Positions 12,401 to 24,692 of a stretch of DNA of 64,000 nt are shown here, one piece after another. The translations under genes and the position numbers were made by a program. This DNA comes from Buddleja alternifolia (taxonomy: Eukaryota; Streptophyta; Magnoliopsida; Lamiales; Scrophulariaceae): positions 48,920,645-48,984,644 of the forward strand of contig CM033393.1 in the NCBI GenBank assembly GCA_019426215.1, given 5' to 3'. Position 1 is the stretch's first letter. The number at the start of each line of letters is the position of its first letter. Under the pieces are notes generated by a model that did no database searches, was not told the origin of the DNA, and saw only the letters and a program-made list of their open reading frames with translations.

Positions 12401-13495
12401 AATTCGTTCTAGCTACATCTCAGGTCCAATAATTGTCATTAAATTGGATTTCACAAGTTCAAGTTAAAATAAGAAAATATTTAAACCAGCGGGTTTGGAA
12501 GTTGAAAGGCCCGAGTCGAAGAAAATTACTTCTTTGGCTACTACATCATAATCACGCAATGATCAACTCTTTTCTCTATTGCAGGCATATCACCACAGAT
12601 GCAAGCTGCAAATTATGTGGATATGTTGAAGAAAAGCTCCACAGATCGCAAACATCAACCCAAATTCTTTTCTCTCAATTCGAAAGATTGGGTGGATTGG
12701 AACTTGAACTTGCCAAGAAACATTTACATTTGGTGTGATGATTGGGACATCACTTTTTATGTAATAGTGAATCATTGTGACAGGGCGTAATGAGATGATC
12801 CACCAAGACGTCATCTTGATGTTGTGGCTTGACGTGGCTATAGTATGTCGGAGATTGGAAGAAGCCAGACAAATGACACGACGGGATTGGGATATGACAG
12901 ACGAGATCAAATATGTCGATTGGTGCAAACCGCCGCGTGGTGTCACCAAGATAAATGTAGACGCAACTGTGTGTTGGGATGGGGGACGATTAAGAGGAGA
13001 TATAGAGTAGGAGTCATAACACAAGATTATAATGGAAAGTGGCTCAAAGGGTTTCGAGGAACAATTAGAAAAAACAATTCACTATAAGTTGAGCTCTTAG
13101 CCATTCTTAAAGGGCTACAGATAGCTAGGAATGCAAAATACAAAAATGGATTGTTTTGATGCATGGCGAAGTACTGATGAAGCGAATTACGCACAACGAC
13201 ATTTTGATATTGTTGCTCACATTAGGGTAATGCTCCACAAAACATGAGATATGGGATTTCATTATATTCCACGCCAAACAAATCAAGTCGTAGACTATTT
13301 GGCCAAAATGGGTATTAATCAAAGAGATGAGCACTTGGAGGCATCGGGTCCGAACGTGCAATATGTTTATGATCAAGATATGGCCGGCCAATATGACTAA
13401 GAGCTATGACTATTGGTCCGGGTTTGTGGAATTAGGTCGTTAGGGTCACCCCCCTTCACTTGCAAAAAAAAAAAAAATAATGATACTTTGTAGTC
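12401..13495 (+). mobile_element. Second LINE 3'-end remnant (zf-RVT + RNase H)
   Basis: A frame at 12433-12650 reads VWKLKGPSRRKLLLWLL, then a C-x-L-C-G zinc-binding segment (zf-RVT). After frame breaks, W-C-K-P-P-R-G-V-T-K-I-N-V-D-A (about 12925-12965) opens an RNase H-like domain, followed by L-L-A-I-L-K-G-L-Q-I-A in another frame. The copy ends in a poly(A) run (about 13464-13477). A 10-mer TAAAACTTCT occurs at 12391-12400 and 13496-13505 and could be the target duplication, but 17 nt separate it from the poly(A), so the exact borders are uncertain. It is multiply frameshifted and dead. Confidence 0.82.
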
Positions 13496-13517
13496 TAAAA
13501 CTTCTGCACAATCAAAA

Positions 13518-13640
13518 GGGTAAAATTCATTTTGCCTTTCTACTATAGATAACGCATCAAGTACCCCCAAAATTTTCAAACACCCCACTCATTTGACAAA
13601 AAATCCTTGAAGCACCCCTATAAATATTGATAAAACAAAA
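13518..13640 (+). mobile_element. Truncated left end of a Mutator-type element
   Basis: AGGGTAAAATTCATTTTGCC and the following CATCAAG, CCCC and CACCCC blocks match the left arm of the complete element at 10953. No corresponding right arm occurs before 14.7 kb, so this copy is broken. It sits just after the LINE tail. Confidence 0.65.
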
Positions 13641-14760
13641 TGTCCTTAAATTTATTATATTCTATTTGCCATTTCTATAGTTTAATTTTAATTAATTTTG
13701 ACCCTGAATTTATTTACAGTAATATTATTAAATATTTATTGAAGTAATTAAAAATTAAACAAATAAAAAAATGTATTATAGATCATTGAACCTAAAAACA
13801 TCAAATGAGTTCGCTTTCTTATCGAAGTTAATAGAAAAGCAAAAATGAATAAGAAAAAAGTGTGTGTTATAGAGGATGCAATAAAAAATAATACAACCAC
13901 TAATTAAGAAGGAGAAAACAAAAAAGAAAAGAAAAGAATGGTTGGAAGAAGAATGGAAGTGGAATACTTAAAAAAGTGTATACAAGTGAACTTCAAATTA
14001 AACTCAAGACAGAATCTGAAGAAAATAATACAAACAAGAGATTCGTAGAAATATGAAGAAGACATCAACAACATATCAAGTGATGATAAAGAAACATTAA
14101 TCAATGCGAGCAAGAAATATAAAAATAAAAACATGCAGTCAAGTAAGAATAGGGTTAGAAGGTCCATCAAGATTAATTAAGAAAATGACTGAGTAGACCT
14201 TCAAATAATATTAAACCTTATCTATTTATATTTCATAGTATTTACCGTTTCATCTTTTCCTTTGTAGAGTGTTTTTATTTTTTAATGAACTTTCATTGAG
14301 ATGTTTAATTTTTTGATTTCAATATTGAATTTATGTTCGACATCACAACTACAAAACCATACTAATCTTGTTTGCTTACTACATACATTATAATAAGTAG
14401 AAATAAAATGAGTCGTCCCTCCATAAATACATATCATTAACCAACATTTGCCAATTTTATTACATGTCGTCCTTTGTAAAACACATCTCAATTTTGATAA
14501 ATATAATTAAATAACATGGGATGGCTGGTGGAAAATATGGCTTTGTATCATCTTCTCACCTGATGGCTTGAACAATCAAATTGACTTTGAAGATAATTTA
14601 TAATTTATTCATATGAAATATTTGCATGTAGATTTTTTAATTAAAAATGCAAATGTCTTTTGTTCATATTAATTGTACATATTAAATATGAATCATTTTT
14701 ATTTACATTAGGCAATTTCCTAATTAATACGGATGAATCACGTGCAACGCACGTCTTCTT
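13641..14760. other. Intergenic, nothing recognised
   Basis: AT-rich, partly purine-rich DNA. Minus-strand open stretches here (for example 13904-14170) are low-complexity and are not called genes. Confidence 0.5.
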
Positions 14761-16208
14761 TTTTATTTTCAAAAAGATGCTTGAAAAAAAACGCAATTTT
14801 ATTTGGTATTATTTTTTGAAAAAAGAATCAAATAATATTCTTCAAAATTTATTTAGAAGAGATTATTCAGTTCACCTTGTAACATTAATAAGATTTCTAT
14901 ATGATACATTGAGGGGCGTTATGGTCAACTTAGTTAATTTGAAAAGTATGTAGCGTGCTTTTAACAAAATATGGAATGCCTTTATCATATTGATATTTTG
15001 GCAATGATTGAAAAATTCCTACAAATGTATTAAATTAAAAGTGCTGAAACCGGTGTTTTAAAAGACAATTTCATAATGAAAATTGTGATCCTACTAGTAA
15101 ATTATATTTGTGAATGAGATGAAATAAAGTCGAAGATTAATTTAATGTACCACATAATATTTGTTATTTTTTTATAATAAAGCCAAGACAAAATCTAGGG
15201 AGAAATAAATTGAGGGATGTAGAGTCCGAATTTTTGGTCTTAGGAGGGCGGGGCGAAATAAATGTTCCAACTTTTGGATGATAATAATTCTAAATACCAG
15301 CAAATTTAATACATTTCAATTAACTTAATTATATATTAAACTTGTGATTATTGACATGATAGGAGCGCCAAACAACATTTTTACCTATTTTGATCTTATA
15401 ATAGAGAAAGCAAACTTTAATTTGCATCTAAACCATGTGGAAAGATTCACAAGAAGAGAGGGGCATTCAAATATGGGTCATGCTACAATTTTTTTATTTT
15501 TTTTTGCTAAGATCTTGCTACAATTTGATTTACCTCAATTTTCCTTCTTTTTGTTGGGGGGTGGGCGTAGGGTAGGGGAGGGGAGGGTACAAGTTAGTGT
15601 ATAGATGAATATATTGGGTTCCCTTTTCCTATGATTGATCAATATTCATCCTCGTCCTTTAGGACCACTCAAGGATTGCAAGTGGCTTGATTCACTTGGC
15701 CCTTGTTTATTTATATTTTTGACTGAAAATCCTAAATTTTTTTAAGAAATGCATACTACGAAGATTCGTGTAAAAATAATATAATGTGTGTGTATAACAT
15801 TACTCTTTTAAAATTATGTTTCGTCTTGTATTTTATTTAATATACACATATCACGTGTATCAGGCCCATATCCCTTGTATGTTTGAGGAAATAATTTATA
15901 CACATGGTTATTCATATAATAAATGTAATAGATAATAGCTCATAAGCACAGTGTACATAATAGAATATCCAATTTGTATTTCTGTATTGGTTGCGTCTGT
16001 TTTTTGTGTGAGCAAATATGAATTTGCATTGTTATATGCTTGCATTGTATGTATTTGATTCTTTTTTATTCTATTTTATAGATGTATGTATAAAATTTTC
16101 CTCAGACAAATGTACAATGAAAAAAACAATTAGATGTTATGTACATATAATGTGAAATGAAAAATGAAAAATGAAATACGGAACTGGAATATCGAATTGA
16201 CATATTTT
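14761..16208 (+). repeat. Duplicated segment, copy 2 (no MITEs)
   Basis: Direct-orientation counterpart of 6057-8149, about 1.45 kb. It preserves the empty target sites of both MITEs present in copy 1 (TCCTTTAGGACC at 15655-15666, TTTATTTAA at 15832-15840). The MITE insertions therefore happened after the duplication, or on only one lineage of copies. No coding function is seen. Confidence 0.85.
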
Positions 16209-17202
16209 CATGAAAAGAATAAACAACTAAGTTAAACTACATCCATTAATGTCATGATTTGTACGTCTAACTAGGCGACAATGCCAAATATGTACGGATT
16301 ATGTGAATTATGGGCGTGTTTTGTGTGCTTGATAGTTGATAGTTGATAGTTGATACAAAGTAATAAATTGGATAGCCGTTTCACAATAGTTGCTTGCTTA
16401 CACCTTAATACGATATTTTAAAGGTGTTTAATGTTTATCACCAACCTTTTAATTAAGTCTATTTAACAATAGGTTATACTTTGGGTTACCCGACAGTCCA
16501 ACTCCCTGGTGATCTCTACTTTCGTAGCATGGAAATTCCCAATGTATAGTGGGCTACAGCATCACCTATACATATAATGGTGGAGATCATTCCAAGATTT
16601 GGACTCCAAAACTGTCTGACAAGTATAACCCATTTAACAACACATGGGTAACAAATAGTCCATATCCAAAATCACATAGGGATAAAGTGCCTTTAACACC
16701 ACGCTGCAGCCGGAGCTTAACAAACCGTACTAGTCTTTACACAATCTTGTGTCCGTACTCCTCTTGATCATGTGCTAATTAAGGCCACCATAATACACAA
16801 AAGATTTTCGTTTCCATTGTTAGAATTTTATGAATTTAATTATATCATGTACGTATATTTAAGTAATTAGCTTTTGAACATACAGATATGTATGCATTGC
16901 AGTTGAATTATATACATCTCATTATTTTAACGTTAATGACATTATTTAAGTAATCAAATAAGGTCATAGGGGCCTAAGTCGTCTTATATTAATTATGAGG
17001 TTTCTAATTAATGTGTGGATATTTAGAGACGTAATTGTTAATTTATGATGGACTAATTAACTAGTAAGTCCAAAGTTATCCATATAGGAGTTATGATTCC
17101 TAATAATGCATAGTAAAAACATAATACAGTTCTTTTCCCCCTTCTCTTTGATTTCCATCATCTAGAGAAAATACAAAGGGTCTGCCGCATAACTAGAAGG
17201 CA
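16209..17202. other. Intergenic; unassigned higher-complexity stretch at about 16465-16785
   Basis: Most is AT-rich. The part around 16465-16785 has more balanced composition and one 72-codon open frame (16549-16767), which reads like degraded coding sequence (Y-N-G-G-D-H-S-K-I-W-T-P-K). I do not recognise a family. It could be a decayed gene or organelle insert. Confidence 0.35.
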
Positions 17203-17260
17203 TAATTCAAATACAAATTACATTCTTATGGCTAATTCAAATACAAATTACATTCTTATG
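17203..17260 (+). repeat. 28-bp perfect tandem repeat upstream of the CNGC gene
   Basis: TAATTCAAATACAAATTACA plus eight more bases occurs twice (17203-17230 and 17233-17260) with a 2-nt spacer, about 270 bp before the channel start codon. It lies in the presumed promoter or 5' UTR, with no known motif assigned. Confidence 0.8.
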
Positions 17261-17530
17261 TATTCAAGTACGCTTTCACTATATTATTTAACTTCAAAAA
17301 TTGGGGACAATTAATTTCTATCTAGTATGTCCTTTCTCTTCCATCATCACCAAAATAGTATGTAATAATTTGGACATTTGTCCATGATACTCCGTTCTAC
17401 AATCAAAATTCACCTAATTTTTCCCTTCCCTTTTCGGTATGTAAATTTCATTTCTCACCCTCTTCTTCAACACGCTTGTTCTTCCAACTTTACATATATC
17501 TTCTCCTCCCATGGTTTCCTTCCCTCGGAA

Positions 17531-20500
17531 ATGCCTTCCCACAATCCAGACCCCCATTTCTCCTTCTCAAGGTTTGTACTCTAATTACCATTAATACATT
17601 CTTATACATATATTCTTCAATAATATAAAGTTTTGTAAGTATCAACTTTATATTGATGCAAAGTGGTTGTAACTTGTAACTATTCACACAACGTTGAGTT
17701 TCTATATTTAATTAATTAACTATTTGTTGTAATCTAAGCGCAGGTGGTTTGGAATATTCCGGCGAAAATCAGTTCAACCAGACAACGGCGGCGACGACGG
17801 CGACGACATCCAATTCTCAAGTTCCAGCGAGTGCTACGCATGCACTCAGGTCGGAGTCCCGGCGTTCCACTCCACCAGCTGCGACAAAGCCCACCAACCC
17901 GAGTGGGAGGCCTCCGCCGGTTCTTCCTTAGTCCCCATAAACAACCGACCCGGCCACAAAACCAACCGGTCCTCCACGGGTCGGGTACAAACACAACCCT
18001 TCTGGAGCGCGTTAGACCCGCGGAGCAAGCGAGTGCAGCGGTGGAACCGGGCTTTCTTGTTGGCCCGAGGGGTGGCGCTGGCGGTGGACCCGCTTTTCTT
18101 CTACTCGCTGTCGATCGGGCGGGTCGGGTCGCCGTGCTTGCTGTACATGGACGGCGGCTTGGCGGCGGTCGTGACGGTGGTTCGGACGTGCGTGGACGCG
18201 GTGCATCTCTGCCACCTGTGGCTGCAGTTTCGGCTGGCTTACGTGTCGAGGGAGTCGATGGTTGTGGGGTGCGGGAAGCTGGTGTGGGACCCACGTGCCA
18301 TTGCTGCTCAGTACTTGCGCTCACCCAAGGGCTTCTGGTTTGATGTTTTTGTGATTCTCCCGGTTCCTCAGGTTTCTTTCTCTCGCTAATTATTTTATTT
18401 TAGGGCAATTCTATGTCAGTTCGAGTCCAATGCAAATATGTTTGGGGACTGTATATAATATACGTTACATTGTAAAAAAAATAGATATTAGAATTTTTGA
18501 ACTTGGTTGACGTAGATTTTTTCAACCAATGTGATAAATGAAAAACTGATCATAATAGAATTCGTGGGCTTGATTTTAAGGATGAAGGTATAAAAGAAAA
18601 AGTATATTTTTTGATTTATACTTTATTTTTGGAGAAATTTCCCCAATCTAAAATATTATTAAAACAGTGGCTCAGTCAGTGAGTGATATCACAATTGAGA
18701 ACACAATTTGGGCCCTTAGCAAGCTTCCATTATGTCATAAAGCGCAGGCTTTTGCATGGGCCTACGTTCATATTACAAAAATAGACATTTAGTTATGTAA
18801 TGTTAGGCGCAATTTGCCGTGTCTGCAAATCAGTTTAGAAATTACAATTTAATTACCTTTTTATGTAATTCTGAAATTTTCAATTTCACAAGTGTCTAAT
18901 TTCACTCTCTTTTTTAACTGTTGTCTTAATATATTTTGTGTTTTTTACTGCATAATCCAGGCCGTATTCTGGTTAGTAGTGCCTCGATTGATCAAAGAGG
19001 AGCGTATAAAGCTAATAATGACTATCCTCCTACCGATCTTCTTGTTCCAATTTCTACCTAAAGTCTATCACAGCATATGCTTGATGAGAAGAATGCAGAA
19101 GGTAACAGGTTACATTTTCGGTAGCATATGGTGGGGTTTCGGCCTTAACCTTATCGCCTACTTCATTGCTTCCCATGTAAGTTTATCCGGATCCAACATA
19201 TATACCGACTTCGAAATAATCATGAAATGTTGTCATTATCGTTTCTTTTAATTGTTTTCATAGGTAGCGGGTGGGTGTTGGTACGTTCTTGCAATACAAC
19301 GTGTGGCGTCGTGCCTTAAACAGCAGTGTAGCATAAGTAATTCTTCGGATGTGCTTAGAAAACCGTTGTGTTTGGATGTTAATGGCCCGTTCCGTTATGG
19401 AATATACAAGTGGGCTCTTCCAGTTGTGTCGAGCGACTCTATTGCCGTGAAGATTCTTTATCCTATTTTTTGGGGATTGATGACCCTCAGGTAATCCTCC
19501 AATCCAAACACATCTTAACGAGAGTTGCAATGTCTTAAGAAGTACTAAAGAATGCTGCATTCTGGTATTTGTTTTGCAGCACTTTTGGGAACGACTTGGA
19601 ACCCACGAGTCAGTGGCTGGAAGTAATGTTCAGTATATGCTCTGTTCTTAGTGGTTTAATGTTGTTCACTCTGTTAATAGGAAATATCCAGGTGATTCTA
19701 AAAATCACAACTATACTTTTGAATAATAAACACGAGAGTTAGGACATTGTGTTGAAAATTACGACTAAAAATTTCTTTGAACTAGGTATTTTTGCACGCG
19801 GTAATGGCAAAGAAAAGGAAAATGCAGCTGAGGTGCCGAGACATGGAATGGTGGATGAGGAGGAGACAATTGCCATCGCAGCTGAGACGAAGAGTTTGTC
19901 GTTATGAACGCCACAAATGGACGGCTGTGGGCGGAGATGAGGAAATGGAATTCATCAAAGACTTACCGGAGGGACTTAGGCGGGACATTAAACGTTTCCT
20001 TTGCCTCGATCTAATTAAAAAGGTACAGTTAAGAAATCATCTTTGAGACGAGTTTGAAATATGCATAATGATTAATGCTTGGAAAATTCTCCTATAGACC
20101 TGGTGTTGAACATCTTAGGGTGTGGTTGAGCCACACCACCACTGGAATCCATTATATGTTATTCCACTACATGCTAATGTGGCATAACATACATGGAACC
20201 GAACGCCAGGTGAATTTAAATTTTTTTTCGTTTTTGTGAAGATTTGCACTTAGTTTCATTTGCATATTTCTAGGTACCCTTGTTTGATAGCTTGGACGAT
20301 CTCATCTTGGACAACATATGCGACCGTGTTATGCCCCTCGTTTTCTCCAAAGACGAAAAGGTACAAAAATTGCTCGTAAATACTAAGGGACAAGATGGGG
20401 GGCAGTGAACCACTGGTCCAGCCTCCCCACTAGCTCTGTCTCTATAACAAAGGTTTTCTTATCTCATATTCCACATCACAAACAGATCACACGGGAAGGA

Positions 20501-20971
20501 GACCCTGTGCAACGGATCGTGTTCATTGTTCGTGGTCGGGTAAAGAGTAGCCAAAGCCTAAGTAGAGGGATGATAGGCACTAGCCTACTGGAGCCGGGGG
20601 GATTTTTCGGGGACGAGCTTCTCTCATGGTGCCTTCGCCGCCCTTTCTTAGACAGACTTCCCGCTTCTTCTGCTACATTTACCTGCATTGAATCCACTGA
20701 AGCATTTGCGCTTGAAGGGAACGATCTACGGTACATAACGGATCACTTCCGTTATAAATTTGCCAATGAGAGGCTTACACGTACAGCCAGATACTATTCA
20801 TCCAACTGGAGGACTTGGGCTGCTGTTAATATCCAATTGGCTTGGCGACGTTATATGCAGAGGACGAGACGGGCTCTGAGCTATGGATCTAGTAATGGTG
20901 ATAGTGATCGGAGACTTAGGCAATACGCTGCGTTCTTTATGTCAATCCGGCCTCACGATCATCTTGAATAA
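17531..20971 (+). CDS. CNGC2: Cyclic nucleotide-gated ion channel, CNGC2/DND1 type (8 exons)
   Basis: Exons 17531-17571, 17744-18371, 18961-19176, 19264-19490, 19580-19691, 19786-20022, 20274-20360 and 20486-20971 give 677 residues, all with GT..AG borders. The start MPSHNP matches the family start. The order is a Cys-rich N terminus (SSECYACTQVGVPAFHS), six transmembrane segments (about residues 110-410), a pore with STFGND (371-376), a C-linker, a cyclic-nucleotide/CaM region (about 475-590, with PGGFFGDELLSWCL) and an IQ-like motif (WAAVNIQLAWRR, about 628). Group IVb CNGCs are plasma-membrane Ca2+-permeable channels acting in immunity and Ca2+ homeostasis; loss of Arabidopsis CNGC2 gives the defense-no-death phenotype. 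Oddities against Arabidopsis as I remember it: the filter starts G rather than A, and about 30 residues are missing from the S5-pore loop (312-331). Exon 2 is GC-rich compared with the rest. Confidence 0.95.
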
Positions 20972-21550
20972 GAGAAATTGCCGCCAATTTTTTCTTAGAT
21001 AATAATTTCATATTGTAGTATGAGTTTGTGACGTAATAAATTCAAAATTGTGAGAATAGCCACTTGCTGTGTATTAAGTTTGTCAAATTTCTAAATTAAT
21101 GATGAAATAATAGTAATAAAGATAAAACTAAATCCTAAATAATCGTAAAAGATTCATAAATGAAATGCATATAGGAGAGAGAAAGAGATGTCACATTGTC
21201 CTGCTTATGCGGCCTCATTTTCTCAAAGTTTAAGGTTGTCTGAATTCTGAGAAAAAAAAATCTGAAACGCTCAATTTAGCAGAAAACATTTTCCCCGGAT
21301 AAACTACACATCTCTCTCACCTAATATGAACATGGGCTCCTTCATCTCTTCCTTTTGGCCCCCTTAAAGAAAACAGCAACAGAGTTTTGCAGAGAGGGAC
21401 TGAATCTCCTAATTTTCTTGGATCAATCGAATCACTTCGATTGTTCCAAGCAACCATTAATAAGAAGGTACGGAAAATAATATAAACGCTTCTCTTGTTT
21501 CTTAAACGATATCTGATCGAGAATATAATCGTATAATTTGGTATGTGTAG
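20972..21550. other. CNGC2-PTEN intergenic region with probable PTEN 5' UTR intron
   Basis: This 579-bp spacer holds the 3' UTR of the channel gene and the promoter and 5' UTR of PTEN. A good donor (AGAAG|GTACGG at about 21466) and an acceptor directly before the ATG (TGTGTAG|ATG at 21550) suggest an 85-bp intron in the PTEN leader. This is inferred from splice signals only. Confidence 0.5.
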
Positions 21551-23382
21551 ATGGGGTTGAAGTTATCGAAGAAGGGGCCAAAAACTCCTGAAAATCTGAG
21601 TTTGAACGATATCCAGCGCCAAATGTTGAGTTGTCTCTGGAGAAATTATATACGTAATTTGGTGTCAAAAAAGAGAAGACGAATGCTAGTTGCTGGATAC
21701 GACCTTGACATGACTTATATAACGGATCGAGTATTAGCAATGTCGTTCCCTGCAGAACGCATGCGGGCCATGTACCGTAATCCTCTGTGGCAGGTTAAAT
21801 CTGTACTGGAAATGAGACATCATGGTCATTATAAGGTGAAAACATCATTTTTTTTGTATTCCCTTGCTCTCCTCTCTCTAAAATGAGTTTTATGCATGGT
21901 TCAATATAGGTGTATAACTTATGTATCGAACAAAGTTATGATGCATCACATTTTAATGGATGCGTGGAGAGATATCCGTTCGATGATAATCATGTCCCCC
22001 CATTATCAATGATCAAGGAATTTTGTGAAGATGTCCATTCTTGGCTTTCAAGTGATCCCAAGAACATCGCAGTTGTTCACTGCATGGTAAAATGTGAACA
22101 CTCTTTCTATTAATTCATTGTTTTCATTGCAATATTTCGTGTTACAATTTTTCGGTTTGTGAATTCGAAGGCAGGAAAAGGTCGTACTGGGCTAATGGTA
22201 TCGTGTTATCTAGCTTACACCGGTATGTCAGCAGAGAAGGCTCTGCAAGTATATGCAGAGAAACGAACCACCAATAACGAAGGAGTAAGTCCTTTAGAAG
22301 TTTCCGATTTTGGGATTTAGAAAATTAATCACTTCGTTAACTGGCTCGATTATCCTCTGTTTAGGTCTCGATAGCAAGCCAACGTCGTTATGTTGGATAC
22401 TGGGAGAAAATACTATCTTTGTCAAAAAGAGTTAATCTCAATTCTCACTGTCTCAACTTGCCTAAACCATGTCCTAGAGAACTTCAACGTATTCGTCTAT
22501 ACGACACAGTAAACATTGATCGGATTTTTGTTGTCATCTCTGAGTTGCAAAAGGTAAGAAATCTCACATTTCTATAATTTTTGAGAGAGATATGTCCTTC
22601 ACACTAGTTTAGGCATTTTGTAAACAAACTCTATTGTAGCAATCTTATTCATTACAAAGTCAAAATCAATAAAATGACGTTTTTATTTGTACAGATTCCT
22701 GGGCAAAGGTATTGCCCACCAGCTGAAGTTTCCAAGAGCTGTTGCAGAAGAATAGAAGCAGATTATGAAAAATGTAACAGCCCGCGATATTACTACTCCT
22801 TTGTTGAGAGCGACGAAGAAAAGAAAGAAGTAAAGGAGCCTCGTTTAGTAGTACAAATGGACACTGAGAGTTCCATAATTTACCAGAAAACTTGCCTTGG
22901 TCATTATTATGAGAAACCTGTGCATGTAAGATATTCTTGACAGAATTTACATATTCATGCAAAAAAATTATTTGACGGCATAACTTAATTGATTCAACAG
23001 GTAACAGGCGACGTGCAAATAATTTTCTACGAAAGGCTGATCGGAGGGCGTTTGTTCTATGCTTGTTTCAACACAGCTTTCATAACTAGCAGCTTGTTAC
23101 AGGTACTTGCAATTATATATATCTTATTTAGGAATTTGTTTTATTTTAACTAAATTTATTACTTATAACCGAGTTTGAATGCGTTTTTCTTATGAAAAAT
23201 TTCAGTTTTCGACGTGGGATTTGGACAAAGTTGGGAAAAGGGGCAGATCAATCTGTGGTCCTTCATTCTGCTTGGAGCTGTTCTTTGGTCCCTCAAATGT
23301 TAACTGCTTGGCACCTCCATCTAACGACGATGATCTTCGTACCGACGAGCAATTTCAAATGAATTCAAAAGCAGATTTGTAA
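21551..23382 (+). CDS. PTEN1: PTEN-type phosphatase, PTEN1-like (7 exons)
   Basis: Exons 21551-21835, 21910-22086, 22171-22284, 22365-22553, 22695-22925, 23001-23102 and 23206-23382 encode 424 residues. Every intron is phase 0. The N-terminal phosphatase domain (about 25-195) contains LVSKKRRRML, YDLDMTYIT and the P-loop HCMAGKGRTG, with catalytic Cys153 and Arg159; the P-loop is split exactly after Met154 by intron 2. A C2 domain follows (about 215-390), then a short acidic tail. The family dephosphorylates PtdIns(3,4,5)P3 and, in plants, other 3-phosphoinositides. Arabidopsis PTEN1 (412 aa) is pollen-specific and needed for pollen maturation, and this protein resembles it more than the longer PTEN2 proteins. 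All catalytic residues are present and the gene appears functional. Confidence 0.95.
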
Positions 23383-24265
23383 CTCTGTTTCTTGGAACAT
23401 AAAAAGAAGTTCCATAAGTTGTGCATTTAGATGTCTTTGTGTTTCTTTCAATGGACAGAAAGACTTTAGAAATGGCTAGAATTTTTTGTACTTAGGATGT
23501 CATAGTAAATATGTACTGTTGTGTTTCCAACAGTGGAGAATTTGGGCAAGTGCAACTGTTTTAATCTGTTATCACATGGCACAATGCTATATGTCATCTT
23601 TTGGCCATGTCATTTTTTCACTTCTTTTGAATTTTGTAACAATTGTAATTTAATGTTTTTCAAGAAAAAGTTAGTGCTTTCAAAGAAGCGTTGGATCTAA
23701 AAAAAAATTATAAAAGTGACTGAAAACTTAAAACTGATTTTTTCATATACTTGTTTTTCTTTTAACTTATTTTTAGCTTTTTTTTAGAGAAGCTAAAGCA
23801 TAATCTATAGAATCAAATAGGCATTATCAATAAAACAAACAATAAAAAACAGTTTAAATTCAGCAAAAAACACAAAATCACTTTTTCTTCAACTTTCCCA
23901 AACAGGACTTATGTATGCTACCTTACTGTGGACTAATTCTTTCTAGAATTGAGTTACTTGTATAAGGCTTGGTTCCTTAATTGATAGGAAAGGCTATTGA
24001 AGAGCACTTTAACCTTTTATTCTATTTTATTTAAGATTCACATCAAGTATATATTTAATGAAATATTTTACGTACTTAACATTTTATTTATAATGTAAAA
24101 GATGAGATGAAAAATCAAATCAGAATATAGGATTTAGATTGATTGGTGAATTATTATAAGTAAATGAAGAGGTAAAATAGATGCGCCACTGCCAACAGAT
24201 TTCGGATTTAATTCACTTAAATAAGTCCGAAACTTGTTTGTTAAACTCTTTTTTTATTTTTTTTT
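23383..24265. other. PTEN 3' flank, AT-rich intergenic DNA
   Basis: The first part is the likely PTEN 3' UTR. Around 23690-23910 the sequence carries hAT-like fragments (ending in AACAGGACT), but borders are not clear. No gene is seen. Confidence 0.5.
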
Positions 24266-24692
24266 GGGTAAAATGTATTTTCGATCCCAATTTACGTTGG
24301 TCGGAGCACTTTGGTACTTAATCTATTAATTTTTACAATTGAGTATCCAATCTTTGTAAATTGTGACACTTAAGTCCGTCGGATGAATAATTTGACTTAG
24401 ATTGTACACTCCACTACCTATACATTGCATGATATGTACACTTTGCACCATATCCTATGAGATTTTGTGCACCCATTACTTATACATTGCATGATATGTT
24501 CATTTTGGTACATAATTTAAGTCATACTTAAGACACGTGACAGACTTTTCAAAGGGAATATTCAAAATTATTCCTCTAGTGTACTGAATTGTCACAATTT
24601 ACAGAAGTTGGGTATTCGAGTGAAAAAATTAATAAATTAGGTACCAAAGTGCTTCGACCGACATAAGCTAAGGTCGAAAATACATTTTACCC
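24266..24692. mobile_element. Mutator-type MITE with ~100-bp TIRs
   Basis: 427 bp. The left end GGGTAAAATGTATTTTCGA and the right end read from the opposite strand, GGGTAAAATGTATTTTCGA, agree for 19 bp, and the arms continue similar for about 100 bp (GGAGCACTTTGGTAC against GAAGCACTTTGGTAC). The flanks are T runs (nine T on the left, TCTTTTTTT on the right), giving an 8/9 target duplication. The element is non-coding and lies between PTEN and the E4 ligase gene. Confidence 0.88.

Noticed and set aside
17734..18343. Long open frames of about 200 codons on both strands over CNGC2 exon 2
   Set aside because: They are shadows of the GC-rich exon; the channel frame between them matches CNGC2 residue by residue.
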